This document shows, in pieces, positions 16,690 to 31,447 of a stretch of 64,000 bases of DNA. The notes beneath the pieces are model-generated. The model was not told the DNA's origin. It did not search any database and saw nothing but the letters and a program-made list of their open reading frames with translations. The position numbers were made by a program, and so were the translations under genes. Each line of letters begins with the position of its first letter. The first letter of the stretch is position 1. The DNA lies in contig NZ_RJQC01000002.1 of NCBI RefSeq assembly GCF_003725415.1, positions 94,681 to 158,680 of the forward strand. The letters are read 5' to 3'. Source of the stretch: Absicoccus porci (GTDB taxonomy: Bacteria > Bacillota_I > Bacilli_A > Erysipelotrichales > Erysipelotrichaceae).

Positions 16690-18164
16690 TGACGACCATT
16701 TGTTCAGCTAAGCAAGCACGTGATTTTGATCAACGAACAATTGAACACTACCAAATTCCTTCTTTGGTATTAATGGAACATGCAGCTATTGAATGTGCTC
16801 GTTTCATTGAAGCAAAACACCCAAAACAAATATTAGTCGTATGTGGCTCGGGAAATAATGGTGGAGATGGTTTAGCCATTGCTCGATTATTGATACAAGC
16901 CCATATTCCTGTAGATATTTATTTGGTAGGCACACATTTCTCGGATGCCAATCTTCACCAACAAAATATTCTAAAGAAGATGGGTGTCTCAATCCAAACC
17001 GATTGGACAATGATGAAAGACAATATCTATACCTATATTATAGATTGTATCTTTGGCAATGGATTAAGCCGAGAAATCAAAGAACCGTATTATTCTTTGA
17101 TTGATGATATTAATAAAAATGATTCACCTACGATTTCAATCGATGTACCAAGCGGTCTGGATGCGACATCCGGTGAAATTCTCGGGATTGCCATCCATGC
17201 CGATATCACTTTGTCTCTGGACTGTATCAAATGGGGTCAAATTACCAATCAAGGTCCTTCTATTTGTGGTCAACTGCATTGTTTTGAAATTGGTATCATT
17301 CACGATGCACCCACCATGCAATTAATCGACAAGACGACCATTCATTTACCGGAGCGATCCAATCTTGCCCATAAAGGCACGTTTGGAAAAGCTTTGATGA
17401 TTGGGGGATCACATGCCATGCATGGAGCCATCACGATGGCGGCTAAAGCCTGCTACAAAAGTGGTATTGGCACCCTTACATTGATGCTTCCAAACAGTAT
17501 TGCAGATATCTTAGCGTATAAGATGGATAGTGCTATGCGCCTGATCTATCCACAAGAAAACTTTGATAGTAGGAGTCCACTCTTTCTACAAACGAACATG
17601 GAAAAATTTGATTTACTATCCCTTGGCAATGGTATGGGACAAGTTCCATCAACAATTGAAATGGTACATACCGCTTTGGCAAGCACAAAACCAGTTCTTG
17701 TGGATGCAGATGGCTTATGGGCTTTACAAGAGCATCCCGAATGGTTGCATCGCCAGGCACCAACGATCATTACTCCACATGTCAAAGAATTCAGTTACCT
17801 AACCCATCAAGATGTTTCTACCATTGCGAAACATCCATTGGCAAGTATTCAACCCTTTGTGGAAGCATATCCGGAAGTGACTTTGGTATTAAAATCCAAT
17901 GTAACCGTAGTGGCTCAAGGAACATCGCAATATGTTTTATATGCACCAAATAGTGCTTTATCCAAAGGTGGTAGTGGCGATATTTTATGTGGCATCATAA
18001 CAGGTTTATACGGCCAATGTAAAAATGTCTTACAAGCAGCTATAACAGGTGTATATATCCATAGTCAATGTGCAAAAGTGGATATGGATTCGGCTTGTGT
18101 ACAACCCGATGATATCATTGATCAATTACCTACTGTCTTTCGACAACTACGAAAAAAGGGCTAA
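16689..18164 (+). CDS. nnr: Bifunctional NAD(P)H-hydrate epimerase / ADP-dependent dehydratase
   Basis: This repair enzyme converts damaged NAD(P)H hydrates back to cofactor. The N-terminal YjeF epimerase domain (about 1-210) has CGSGNNGGDGLAIARLL and DVPSGLDATSG. The C-terminal ribokinase-like dehydratase domain (about 225-490) has KGTFGKALMIGGS, a DADGLWAL stretch and the catalytic GGSGDILCGIITG. 491 residues is the usual length of the fused form. The start overlaps the Dabb stop by one base. The last codons lie in the long inverted repeat at 18152-18250. Confidence 0.93.
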   Translation: MTTICSAKQARDFDQRTIEHYQIPSLVLMEHAAIECARFIEAKHPKQILVVCGSGNNGGDGLAIARLLIQAHIPVDIYLVGTHFSDANLHQQNILKKMGVSIQTDWTMMKDNIYTYIIDCIFGNGLSREIKEPYYSLIDDINKNDSPTISIDVPSGLDATSGEILGIAIHADITLSLDCIKWGQITNQGPSICGQLHCFEIGIIHDAPTMQLIDKTTIHLPERSNLAHKGTFGKALMIGGSHAMHGAITMAAKACYKSGIGTLTLMLPNSIADILAYKMDSAMRLIYPQENFDSRSPLFLQTNMEKFDLLSLGNGMGQVPSTIEMVHTALASTKPVLVDADGLWALQEHPEWLHRQAPTIITPHVKEFSYLTHQDVSTIAKHPLASIQPFVEAYPEVTLVLKSNVTVVAQGTSQYVLYAPNSALSKGGSGDILCGIITGLYGQCKNVLQAAITGVYIHSQCAKVDMDSACVQPDDIIDQLPTVFRQLRKKG

Positions 18165-18250
18165 TTGATATGATTCCCTAAAAGTAGACAGTACAAATAT
18201 ACAAAATGTACTGCCTTACTTTAGGGGATTTTATCAAATGGCCCTTTTTT
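18152..18250. repeat. Long imperfect inverted repeat acting as a bidirectional terminator
   Basis: Two arms of about 44 bases face each other around an 11-base loop, with roughly nine mismatches. The outer ends are AAAAAAGGGC and GCCCTTTTTT, so either strand gives a GC-capped hairpin followed by six U. Inner matches include TTGATA/TATCAA, CCCTAAA/TTTAGGG and AGTACA/TGTACT. It spans the stops of convergent nnr and the gene at 18249. Most intrinsic terminators have arms under 15 bp, so it may be a MITE-like relic. Confidence 0.8.
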
Positions 18251-18542
18251 ATTTGATTTCTAAATAATAAACATGGGGATGAAACATTCGTGTATTATAT
18301 CCATAATCCAACCAAGTTTCATCATCCTTTGTCCAATAGGCATTGAGTTGGGGAATCAATGCTTCCCATGTCCTTTTTTCACATTGCATCGTGGCATAAA
18401 ATTCAGAACAAGAAATCAATGAAGCTTGTTCTCGAATGGGTGAGAAATGAAAATTTCCCAATTGGGATAAAGCCGATTGAACCTCATTTACTTGTTTTTC
18501 TTCCAACGTATCAACCACGACATATAACGTATATGTACGCAT
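18249..18542 (-). CDS. Hypothetical protein, 97 residues
   Basis: I do not recognise the family. It is soluble, begins MRTYTLYVVVDTLEE and is rich in aromatic residues at the C-terminus (TWLDYGYNTRMFHPHVYYLEIK). The beta-strand-like start and short helices could form a small alpha/beta fold. It lies one base after the gene at 18544, in the same transcript, which supports it as real. Confidence 0.6.
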   Translation of the reverse strand: MRTYTLYVVVDTLEEKQVNEVQSALSQLGNFHFSPIREQASLISCSEFYATMQCEKRTWEALIPQLNAYWTKDDETWLDYGYNTRMFHPHVYYLEIK

Positions 18543-18543
18543 C

Positions 18544-18828
18544 TTATTTAGTATTTTCTAAGACATATCGACACAATTTTTTTAAATTGGTGTCATTTGA
18601 CAAAGTAATCACTTTTCCTAATCCTAAATTTAAAGAAGCAATCACTGGATTTCCATCTTCTACTTGCATATTTAATGTACCCGTTGCATTCACATAGAAT
18701 ACATCATATAAATAGCCCGTGCGATTTCCCACTTCATTTTTTTCTCGCAACGTAAATTCAAACGCATCCTTATTTTTTAAGATAATTCGTACAGCTCCTG
18801 CTCCTGAGCTGGGTAACGCTTTTGCCAT
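18544..18828 (-). CDS. Hypothetical protein, 94 residues
   Basis: The start is ATG 18828, with AGGAGG 8 bases upstream; an in-frame ATG further up (18858) lacks one. The product opens MAKALPSSGAGAVRIILKN and has alternating hydrophobic residues suggesting beta strands (AFEFTLRE, LYDVFYVNATGTLNMQVED). No signal peptide or membrane segment is seen and I do not know the family. It follows the DUF1846 gene by 10 bases. Confidence 0.6.
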   Translation of the reverse strand: MAKALPSSGAGAVRIILKNKDAFEFTLREKNEVGNRTGYLYDVFYVNATGTLNMQVEDGNPVIASLNLGLGKVITLSNDTNLKKLCRYVLENTK

Positions 18829-18838
18829 ATTGTTCCTC

Positions 18839-20299
18839 CTATCGTTTATCTGCCTCATAGGTCACTTCTAAACCAAGTTGGGTTAAGATTGATAAATCTT
18901 CAACTTTTAATTGACATGTAAAATGAGCTTGACATCCTCGTAATTGCGGAATCACATCTAGTGCTTTTTGAGCCTCTTCGTTATGAACCGCACTTAACGA
19001 TAACGCAATCAAAACTTCTTGAATATGAAGACGTGGATTTACACTGCCTAAGTATTTTGTCTTTAAATCTTGAATGGGACCAAAAGCTTGTGGTGAAATC
19101 ACATCTTCATGATCTGGCAATTGAGCCAAATGTTTTAAGGCATTGATTACAGTATTGGATACGGTACCCATAAAGTTGGTTGTTTTTCCAGTAATCATGG
19201 TTCCATCGGCTAATTCGACAGCACCGGAAAAACTATGGGTTATCTTAGCCTTTTCACGAGCTGCTACAACACATTTTCGATCTTCGATTGAAATACCTGC
19301 TTTCTCCATGATGATGGTCTGCTTATTGACTTCATCTATCGAACATTGTTCTTTCACATAGCGTGTATAACTTTCAAAATAACGACGAATGATTTCTTGT
19401 TGACTTGCTTCACAACAGGCTTGATCATCTTCAATCGCAAAGCCAGCCATATTCACGCCCATATCGGTTGGACTCTTATATGGACAAGTTCCATAAATTT
19501 CTTCAAAAATATTCTTTAGCACTGGAAAGATCTCGACATCTCGATTGTAGTTAACGGTGATTTTTTCATAGGCTTGGAGATGAAAAGGATCAATCATATT
19601 CACATCAGCTAAATCGGCCGTGGCTGCTTCATAAGCTAAGTTCACAGGATGATTGACATCTAAATTCCAAATTGGAAAAGTTTCATATTTGGCATAACCA
19701 GCTTTGATGCCATGTTTATATTCATGATAGAGTTGGGATAAACATGTTGCCATTTTACCGCTTCCAGGTCCTGGTGCAGTTACAACAACCAATGGTTTAG
19801 TGGTTTCAATGAAGTCATTTTTGCCAAATCCTTGATCAGAAATAATGGCTTTCACATTGGTTGGATAGCCTTCAATATAATAATGTTGATAAACATGAAT
19901 CTGTCTTCTTTTTAATTTTGTTTTAAATCGATCGATCATCTTAGAATGATGATACTGAGTAATAACGACACTGCTTACATACAATCCTCGTGATTGAAAT
20001 TCTTTGATCAAACGTAGTACGTCTTCATCGTAGGTAATGCCTAAATCACCACGAATCTTATTGTTTTCTATGTCTTTGGCACAAATAGCGATGACTATTT
20101 CTGCTTGATCTTTCATGGTCATCAGCATTTGTAGTTTACTATCTGGTTCAAAACCGGGTAATACACGACTAGCATGATAATCATCAAATAATTTTCCACC
20201 AAATTCTAGATACAACTTATCGTCAAATTGCGCAATGCGCTCTTGGATATGCTTTGACTGCATCTTTAAATACTTCTTATTATTAAATCCTTGTTTCAT
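18839..20299 (-). CDS. DUF1846 family protein
   Basis: The start is ATG 20299 with GAAAGGATATCT before it. An open frame extends upstream but runs through the 5S rRNA gene and is not coding. The 486-residue protein resembles the widespread DUF1846 family: KHIQERIAQFDDKLYLEFGGKLFDDYHASRVLPGF at the N-terminus and VVTAPGPGSGKMATCLSQLYHE near residue 180. Family members are cytosolic with a nucleotide-binding-like loop, but I know of no firmly assigned reaction. It heads a three-gene unit with two unknown small proteins. Confidence 0.85.
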   Translation of the reverse strand: MKQGFNNKKYLKMQSKHIQERIAQFDDKLYLEFGGKLFDDYHASRVLPGFEPDSKLQMLMTMKDQAEIVIAICAKDIENNKIRGDLGITYDEDVLRLIKEFQSRGLYVSSVVITQYHHSKMIDRFKTKLKRRQIHVYQHYYIEGYPTNVKAIISDQGFGKNDFIETTKPLVVVTAPGPGSGKMATCLSQLYHEYKHGIKAGYAKYETFPIWNLDVNHPVNLAYEAATADLADVNMIDPFHLQAYEKITVNYNRDVEIFPVLKNIFEEIYGTCPYKSPTDMGVNMAGFAIEDDQACCEASQQEIIRRYFESYTRYVKEQCSIDEVNKQTIIMEKAGISIEDRKCVVAAREKAKITHSFSGAVELADGTMITGKTTNFMGTVSNTVINALKHLAQLPDHEDVISPQAFGPIQDLKTKYLGSVNPRLHIQEVLIALSLSAVHNEEAQKALDVIPQLRGCQAHFTCQLKVEDLSILTQLGLEVTYEADKR

Positions 20300-20329
20300 A
20301 GATATCCTTTCGTAAAAATAGCTAAGAAT

Positions 20330-20358
20330 ATGATACCGATGAAAGAAATATTTATCAA
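20330..20358 (-). promoter_or_regulatory. Promoter of the DUF1846 unit
   Basis: TTGATA and TATCAT lie 17 bases apart on the minus strand, directly downstream of the rRNA operon terminator and 31 bases before the ATG. Confidence 0.7.
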
Positions 20359-20370
20359 CATAAAAAAAAG

Positions 20371-20487
20371 GACCCGGCAGCGTGCTATGTTCGCAGGGGC
20401 AGGCCCAACTATCTTCGCCGCGGGAGTGCTTAACTTCTGTGTTCGGGATGTCAACAGGTGTATCCACTCCGCTATCGCTACCGGATC
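20371..20487 (-). rRNA. rrf: 5S ribosomal RNA
   Basis: The minus strand carries the conserved 5S core (CCCGAACACAGAAGTTAAGC) and terminal helix arms GGATCCGGTAGCG and CGCTGCCGGGTCC, which pair with only G-U exceptions. Eight U follow (20369-20362), so the terminal helix may double as the operon terminator. Exact mature ends are estimated. Confidence 0.93.
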
Positions 20488-20532
20488 CTTTGAGAGATGC
20501 TCTCTCAAAATCGAACAACGCTTCCGACTCTT

Positions 20533-23418
<2,886 letters not shown>

Positions 23419-23617
23419 GTTCTCTTCGTGTTTTCTTCGAGATTCTTCAGAACTGTTCTACTACTGTTTATGAAATCTTCTTCACTAAACGTTATAGACC
23501 TTCTGTTGTCTTCTTCGTTGTTCGATTTTCAAAGATCATCTCTGAGAAATCTTCCGATCTCTCAAAACTGATCAGGAATCCTTTTCGCACATCTCTCTGT
23601 ACACTTGCTTTCTCCTT

Positions 23618-25158
<1,541 letters not shown>

Positions 25159-25266
25159 ATTTAGCTCTACGATGTCTCTGACATCTTTTTTTCCTTTTCG
25201 AAATTGACGTGTTTCTTGGTTTCCTGTTCAGTTTTCAAAGATCGTCACGCTTTCGCGTGCTCAATT

Positions 25267-25295
25267 ATATTATCAAATCTATCCCCCTTCTGCAA
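25267..25295 (-). promoter_or_regulatory. rRNA operon promoter
   Basis: TTGCAG and TAATAT are 17 bases apart with a TG extended -10 on the minus strand. An A/T-rich stretch (about 25300-25320) lies directly upstream, as an UP element would. The leader then carries a hairpin (GCACGC-GAAA-GCGTG) and ATCTTTGAAAACTGAAC. Confidence 0.75.
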
Positions 25296-25312
25296 CCCCT
25301 TTTTTAATTTTT

Positions 25313-25345
25313 TTCAAAAAAAGAAGTCGAACCATTGTTCGACTC
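25313..25345 (-). terminator. Terminator of the amylase-rpiB transcript
   Basis: The stem GAGTCGAAC with GTTCGACTTC and an AATG loop is followed by seven U on the minus strand, just upstream of the rRNA promoter. Confidence 0.88.
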
Positions 25346-25351
25346 ATGTTT

Positions 25352-25798
25352 TTACTGATTATTTTCAATTTCAGTGATCTTTTCAATTCTACGTTTATGA
25401 CGTTCTCCATTACTAAATGGTGTAGATAAAAAGGTGTGTACAATATCTTTTGCGGTTTCAATTCCAATAATTCTTTGTCCCATCGATAAGACATTGGCAT
25501 CATTGTGTTCCCGTGTTAAACGTGCCATCGTCGTATTCGTGCACAATCCACAACGAATGCCTTTTACTTTATTGGCTGCAATCGAAATACCAATACCTGT
25601 ACCACAAATTACGATACCTTTTTCTACTTCTCCAGATACAACCTTATCGGCAACAGCTTTCGCATAATCTGGATAATCACAACTATCCGTACTATTGGTA
25701 CCACAATCAATGACTTCATGACCTTCTTCCGTCAACATAGCTTTAATGATGTCTTTATACTCTACCGCACCATGATCATTTCCAATCGCAATTTTCAT
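25352..25798 (-). CDS. rpiB: Ribose-5-phosphate isomerase B
   Basis: This enzyme interconverts ribose-5-phosphate and ribulose-5-phosphate. The 148-residue RpiB/LacAB protein has IGNDHGAVEYK at the start, the anion-hole loop CGTGIGISIAANK with the catalytic Cys near residue 66, and NDANVLSMGQRIIG. It starts directly after the amylase stop (TAAATG), so the two are one transcript. A LacA/LacB role is less likely because only one gene is present. Confidence 0.93.
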   Translation of the reverse strand: MKIAIGNDHGAVEYKDIIKAMLTEEGHEVIDCGTNSTDSCDYPDYAKAVADKVVSGEVEKGIVICGTGIGISIAANKVKGIRCGLCTNTTMARLTREHNDANVLSMGQRIIGIETAKDIVHTFLSTPFSNGERHKRRIEKITEIENNQ

Positions 25799-27244
25799 TT
25801 ATTTGACCTCCTCTTTCATTGTCTGTACGTCTGCCTGTCTTAAATATATACCACATTGACCATCTCGACAAACAAAAGTACCATTTCCATTGGCATCAAT
25901 GATTACTTCGTCACCTGTAATGATATCAATGAATTTTTCATTTGGCTCACCGACATGAAAGGTTTTTTGATTTCGATAACTATTGGTCATGACCACAATG
26001 ATCGGATGTTCGGACCTGACCATCCAACCAATACAATGCCAATCATCCAATCGATCTTCGATATCATCGCTCATAAAATGTTTACGAATCCAACACATTT
26101 CTGCTAAATACGGAACCGGATCAATATGATCATGGGAAATTCCATACATATCACCATAAAATACACAAGGAACTTTGCATCGATACAAAAGAATCAAAGC
26201 ATACGCATGAATCTTGAACCAGCCTTGGATCCAAGACTGCAAAGCTTGCCCTGGTTGTGTATCGTGATTATCAACAAAAGCTACCGCATAATCCGGTTGT
26301 TGCTGGGAAAGTGTTCCCTGAAAAATTGTGGCCATATTGTATTGATCATAACTATTGGAAGCATCAAATAAATGAAAATGCAACGGCACATCAAACAAAG
26401 TCATACAATGATTACAATGATTGAGATATTGATTTAGATCATTGACATTACCACTCCAATATTCACCAACCGCAAATGGATTCGCTTTCGCCATATTCGC
26501 TTGTGACTGTAACCAACCTGGAAAAAAATCAAAATCAATGCTCTTACAAGCATCCAACCGATATCCATCCACATGACACATTTGCCAATACCATTTTCCC
26601 CATCGATAGAGTTCTTCTACGACAGTAGGATTGGAAAAGTCCAAATCATCACCCATGATATAATCAAAATTATCATCTTCATGCGATACATTTTCATCCC
26701 ATTGTTTTGTATTGAATTCCAACAATTCGTTTCGTTTGGATAAAGCATCATAATCCGTTCCATCAAAACAATCCCAATTCCATATAAAATCGGAATACTT
26801 TCCCTTACGGCCTGGGAACGTATATTTCGTCCATACTTCTACGGTCTCTTCATCCGAAAGAGCATGTTCTCGATGATTCCAATCCATTTGTCGGGCTTGG
26901 ATCGTTTCTTTGGCATCGGCACCCATTCGATGATTAAAGACAATATCCGCAATTACCGCAATACCGGCTTGATGACATGCATCAATGGCTTGGAGATATT
27001 CATCTTTGGTTCCATATTTTGTTGGAATGGTTCCTTTTTGATTGAACTCACCAAGATCATACATATCATAGACGCCATATCCCACATCGTTCTTGCCACT
27101 TGCTCCTTTATAGGCAGGAGGCAACCAAATCTTATCAATACCCAAAGCTGCAATTTTTTTTGCTTCTTGCGCAACTTGTTTCCACAAAGACCCATCATTA
27201 GCTAGATACCATTCAAAATATTGAATCAATGTTGTTTTGTTCAC
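25799..27244 (-). CDS. Cytoplasmic alpha-amylase (GH13)
   Basis: The start is taken as GTG 27244, which has AGAGAGG 7 bases upstream; an upstream in-frame start has no site. The 481-residue enzyme lacks a signal peptide and has the four GH13 regions: DIVFNH, GYRLDACKSI (nucleophile Asp), VGEYW (acid Glu) and FVDNHDT. It resembles the cytoplasmic maltodextrin-degrading amylases (AmyA/AmyS type), opening with TLIQYFEWYLANDG. It would feed oligosaccharides into the same pool as glycogen phosphorylase. Confidence 0.92.
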   Translation of the reverse strand: MNKTTLIQYFEWYLANDGSLWKQVAQEAKKIAALGIDKIWLPPAYKGASGKNDVGYGVYDMYDLGEFNQKGTIPTKYGTKDEYLQAIDACHQAGIAVIADIVFNHRMGADAKETIQARQMDWNHREHALSDEETVEVWTKYTFPGRKGKYSDFIWNWDCFDGTDYDALSKRNELLEFNTKQWDENVSHEDDNFDYIMGDDLDFSNPTVVEELYRWGKWYWQMCHVDGYRLDACKSIDFDFFPGWLQSQANMAKANPFAVGEYWSGNVNDLNQYLNHCNHCMTLFDVPLHFHLFDASNSYDQYNMATIFQGTLSQQQPDYAVAFVDNHDTQPGQALQSWIQGWFKIHAYALILLYRCKVPCVFYGDMYGISHDHIDPVPYLAEMCWIRKHFMSDDIEDRLDDWHCIGWMVRSEHPIIVVMTNSYRNQKTFHVGEPNEKFIDIITGDEVIIDANGNGTFVCRDGQCGIYLRQADVQTMKEEVK

Positions 27245-27311
27245 AAATCGACACCTCTCTATACATATAGGATACCACATCTTGAAAACAATGAAAAAAG
27301 ATGAAAAGTAC

Positions 27312-27340
27312 TGTAAACCATTTCATGAATATGATATATT
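27312..27340 (+). promoter_or_regulatory. Candidate promoter of gdhA
   Basis: An extended -10 (TGATATATT, box 27335-27340) lies 32 bases before the gdhA ATG. The -35 at 17 bases (TGTAAA) is poor, as is common with extended -10 promoters. Confidence 0.5.
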
Positions 27341-27342
27341 AA

Positions 27343-28704
<1,362 letters not shown>

Positions 28705-28710
28705 TCATTT

Positions 28711-28740
28711 GAGAACGCATCGAAATGCGTTCTTTTTTTT
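28711..28740 (+). terminator. Terminator of gdhA
   Basis: The stem GAACGCAT with ATGCGTTC has a CGAA loop and is followed by eight T. Confidence 0.92.
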
Positions 28741-28752
28741 CGCCATTTGTTG

Positions 28753-28758
28753 TATACT
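28753..28758 (+). promoter_or_regulatory. -10 box giving a likely leaderless transcript of the DUF1275 gene
   Basis: TATACT ends 6 bases before ATG 28765, and there is no ribosome binding site between. Transcription starting about 7 bases after the box would begin at the ATG. The -35 region coincides with the gdhA terminator U-tract and is weak. Confidence 0.5.
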
Positions 28759-28764
28759 ATCCCT

Positions 28765-29427
28765 ATGAATCGTGCCAAACAAACCTCAGAATCGATAGAA
28801 TTAGCTATTTTTCTAGCTATGAGCGGTGGCTTGATGGATGCCTACTCCTATTTATTACGAGACCAAGTTTTTGCCAATGCCCAAACCGGAAACATCCTCT
28901 TATTTGGTGTTTATGCTTCCAGTGGACAATGGGATCATTGCCTCCACTATGCCTTCCCTATCCTGTTTTTTTGTATTGGTATTGCCCTTTGCGAAATCAT
29001 TCATCTCCATAAAATTCATTTTATGCATTGGCGTCAGTTTACTTTGCTCATTGAAATTGGTTTATTGGCCATCGTATCCATGATCCCCCTTTCCTATAAT
29101 TTGCTTGCCAATTCATTGACATCCTTAGCCTGTGGTATTCAAGTCCAAGCTTTTCGTAAACTGCATGGCAATAGCTTTGCCACGACCATGTGTATTGGTA
29201 ATATTCGCAGTGGCACACATCATTTGATCCACTTTTTTTATGAAAAAGATAGACAAAGTCTTGAACGTGCTTTACTCTACTATTTTGTGATCATTTGTTT
29301 TGTGGTGGGTGCTATTATTGGCAATTTGTGCTTGCCTTTTCTACAAACCAAAACAATTCTTGTCAGTTGCGGCCTATTATTGATTGCCTTGCTGATCATG
29401 TGTATTGATCGCGAAAATAAAAAATAG
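28765..29427 (+). CDS. DUF1275 (YoaK-like) membrane protein
   Basis: The ATG at 28765 is preferred over TTG 28747, which lies upstream of the -10 box. The 220-residue protein has six predicted membrane segments and the family features SGGLMDAYSYLLRDQVFANAQTGNILLFG at the N-terminus and LACGIQVQAFRKLHGNSFATTMCIGNIRS in the middle. The family is widespread but its substrate is unknown. No Shine-Dalgarno is visible, while mntP follows 10 bases later with a good one, so the pair is probably an operon. Confidence 0.82.
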   Translation: MNRAKQTSESIELAIFLAMSGGLMDAYSYLLRDQVFANAQTGNILLFGVYASSGQWDHCLHYAFPILFFCIGIALCEIIHLHKIHFMHWRQFTLLIEIGLLAIVSMIPLSYNLLANSLTSLACGIQVQAFRKLHGNSFATTMCIGNIRSGTHHLIHFFYEKDRQSLERALLYYFVIICFVVGAIIGNLCLPFLQTKTILVSCGLLLIALLIMCIDRENKK

Positions 29428-29437
29428 GAGATAAATC

Positions 29438-30001
29438 ATGGACTTATTATCAATCATATTGTGTGGTATTGGCCTGGCCATGGATGCTAGTGCTGTTTCC
29501 ATTGCGAAAGGCATGTCCTTATCCAAAGAACATATCAATGAATACGCCATTAAGTTAGGCCTTGCCTTTGGTTTCTTTCAAGGTGCTATGCCCTTGGCTG
29601 GTTATTTTATTGGTTCTCATTTTGCGAAATATATTACTTCCATTGATCATTGGATCGCTTTTATTTTATTATCGATCATCGGTATCAACATGATTCGTGA
29701 AAGCAAAGAAAAAGATGAAGATGCCTCTGTCGTGCACTCCATCTCTTGGAAAGTCATTTTGGTTTTAGCCATTGCCACCAGCATTGATGCCTTGGCCGTT
29801 GGCGTTACCCTCGCCTTCTTACGTGTAAATGTTTGGCTAGCTACTGGTCTTTTTGCCCTCATTACTTTTGTTCTTTCTTTCATCTGTGTCAAATTAGGAA
29901 AGAAACTTGGTTCTTTATTTCAAGCCTATGCCGAACGATTGGGTGGTATCATCCTCATCGTATTGGGAATTAAAATATTAATTGAACACTTATTCTTCTG
30001 A
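29438..30001 (+). CDS. mntP: Manganese efflux pump MntP
   Basis: The 187-residue protein has six membrane segments and the internally repeated acidic motifs MDASAVS (near residue 15) and SIDALAVG (near 110) that characterise MntP exporters. It would remove excess Mn2+. An AGGAG site precedes the ATG. Its 3' end overlaps the convergent helicase gene by 12 bases. I saw no yybP-ykoY riboswitch, which often controls this gene. Confidence 0.9.
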   Translation: MDLLSIILCGIGLAMDASAVSIAKGMSLSKEHINEYAIKLGLAFGFFQGAMPLAGYFIGSHFAKYITSIDHWIAFILLSIIGINMIRESKEKDEDASVVHSISWKVILVLAIATSIDALAVGVTLAFLRVNVWLATGLFALITFVLSFICVKLGKKLGSLFQAYAERLGGIILIVLGIKILIEHLFF

Positions 30002-31372
30002 TTTTGCACGTTCAACTCGAACGTGTTTTTTCTTGACTTGATGTAAATTCTTTAAAATAATATCTCCCTTTCCATGTAAGATATCAACAAATGTTTGATG
30101 ATCTTGTACCTGGATCACGCCAATATCATCCATCGTGATGCCATGAATTGCACATAAAGCACCTACAATATCACCAGGCCGTATCTTCTTGGATTTACCT
30201 GCTGTAATATATAACTTCATGATATCTTCACGCACTTTCGCATCTTTATTTTCAATCTTACGATGACTTGTTTTTAATACTTCAAAACGCCATGGTTCCA
30301 AAGAAACATCATTATTCCATTCAGGAAGCGAACGATCATACGATTGCCCTGGTTCAATAAATGTGATGGCTTTTCCTTCTTCATAAATACGTCCACTACG
30401 ACCAATTCGATGGGTATAGATTGTCTTTGAATCCGGTTTATCATAATTGATGACCAAATTCACTTTTTCGATATCAATACCTCGCGCTAAGATGTCCGTA
30501 GCAATCAAGATTCGGACATTGCCTTTTTCAAATGCCTGAATCGTTTCTTTTCGTTGCGATTGTTCCATTCCTGCATGAATACGCATGACCGATACATCAT
30601 ACAAAGAAAGATATTGATACAAAGCATCGACACGATCTTTTGTCGCACAAAATATGATACAAGCATCCGGTAATTCTTTTTGTAGTACTTCTAAACACTT
30701 TTCGGGCTTATTTTCATTCGCTACCAGGATACGATATGAATCAATTTGATGATTGGTTTGATCCACTCGAATCACAGGGGCATCTTGCATATATTTATGT
30801 ACAAAGTTTTGTACCGATTCACCCATTGTTGCACTGACTAAAACAATCGTTTCCGGCTGCACATGATTGATGATCCATTCCATTCGTTCAATAAAATCCG
30901 TATTTAATAAAGCATCCGCTTCATCTAACACCAAATATTTGATTTGTTCATACGAAAAACTACCTTGAAGCATATGATCATAGACTCGTCCCGGTGTTCC
31001 CACAAGGATATGAGTTCGTTGAGATAGATCTTCTTTTTGCATATCAAATGATTGTTTGCCAATCAATGTCACACATTTTACTTTCTTATACGCACCTAAT
31101 AAGGATAATTCTTTTTCAATCTGCATAGAAAGTTCTCGTGTAGGGGCTAATACCATCGCTTGTGGATCGTGTTGATTGATGACTAGATCTTGTTCCAATC
31201 CAATCCCATAGGCCAATGTTTTCCCTGAACCGGTACGTGATTGCACCACACAACTGGTATGTTTCAATAATGTAGGTAGAACCGCTTCTTGAATTGGCAT
31301 GAGATCCTGGTAGCCCATGCGAGCAATGCTTTTTTGTAAGGATGGATCTATGGATAAATCGCTAAATTTCAT
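29990..31372 (-). CDS. DEAD-box RNA helicase, DbpA/YxiN-like
   Basis: The start is ATG 31372; a longer frame to 31468 would overlap the divergent gene and its promoter. The 460-residue protein has the Q-motif region, RTGSGKT, PTRELS, VLDEADALL, VSATMG and HRIGRSGR, then a C-terminal RNA-binding domain (KIRPGDIVGALCAIHGI...DIGVIQVQD) like that which directs DbpA/YxiN to hairpin 92 of 23S rRNA. It is therefore a probable 50S assembly helicase. The ribosome binding site is weak (AAGG close to the ATG). Confidence 0.88.
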   Translation of the reverse strand: MKFSDLSIDPSLQKSIARMGYQDLMPIQEAVLPTLLKHTSCVVQSRTGSGKTLAYGIGLEQDLVINQHDPQAMVLAPTRELSMQIEKELSLLGAYKKVKCVTLIGKQSFDMQKEDLSQRTHILVGTPGRVYDHMLQGSFSYEQIKYLVLDEADALLNTDFIERMEWIINHVQPETIVLVSATMGESVQNFVHKYMQDAPVIRVDQTNHQIDSYRILVANENKPEKCLEVLQKELPDACIIFCATKDRVDALYQYLSLYDVSVMRIHAGMEQSQRKETIQAFEKGNVRILIATDILARGIDIEKVNLVINYDKPDSKTIYTHRIGRSGRIYEEGKAITFIEPGQSYDRSLPEWNNDVSLEPWRFEVLKTSHRKIENKDAKVREDIMKLYITAGKSKKIRPGDIVGALCAIHGITMDDIGVIQVQDHQTFVDILHGKGDIILKNLHQVKKKHVRVERAKSEE

Positions 31373-31411
31373 AGCCTTATTGTAAAGAGATTCCCTATGT
31401 TTGGCAAGCCA

Positions 31412-31439
31412 TTGAAAAAAAACAGATCTTTTGTATACT
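31412..31439 (+). promoter_or_regulatory. Promoter of the Thr/Ser exporter genes, near-leaderless
   Basis: TTGAAA and TATACT lie 16 bases apart, and the -10 ends 8 bases before ATG 31448. There is no ribosome binding site between them, so a leaderless or very short-leader mRNA is expected. Confidence 0.65.
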
Positions 31440-31447
31440 AAAATTAT

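Noticed and set aside
20300..20518. N-terminal extension of the DUF1846 protein
   Set aside because: The sequence is 5S rRNA and terminator; the start with a ribosome binding site is at 20299.
23419..23617. tRNA genes in the 16S-23S spacer
   Set aside because: No cloverleaf or T-loop consensus was seen.
29428..29437. Mn riboswitch before mntP
   Set aside because: Only 10 bases separate it from the upstream gene, so there is no space for one.
29990..30001. mntP-helicase overlap as a sign of an error
   Set aside because: A 12-base convergent overlap with both C-termini intact is ordinary.
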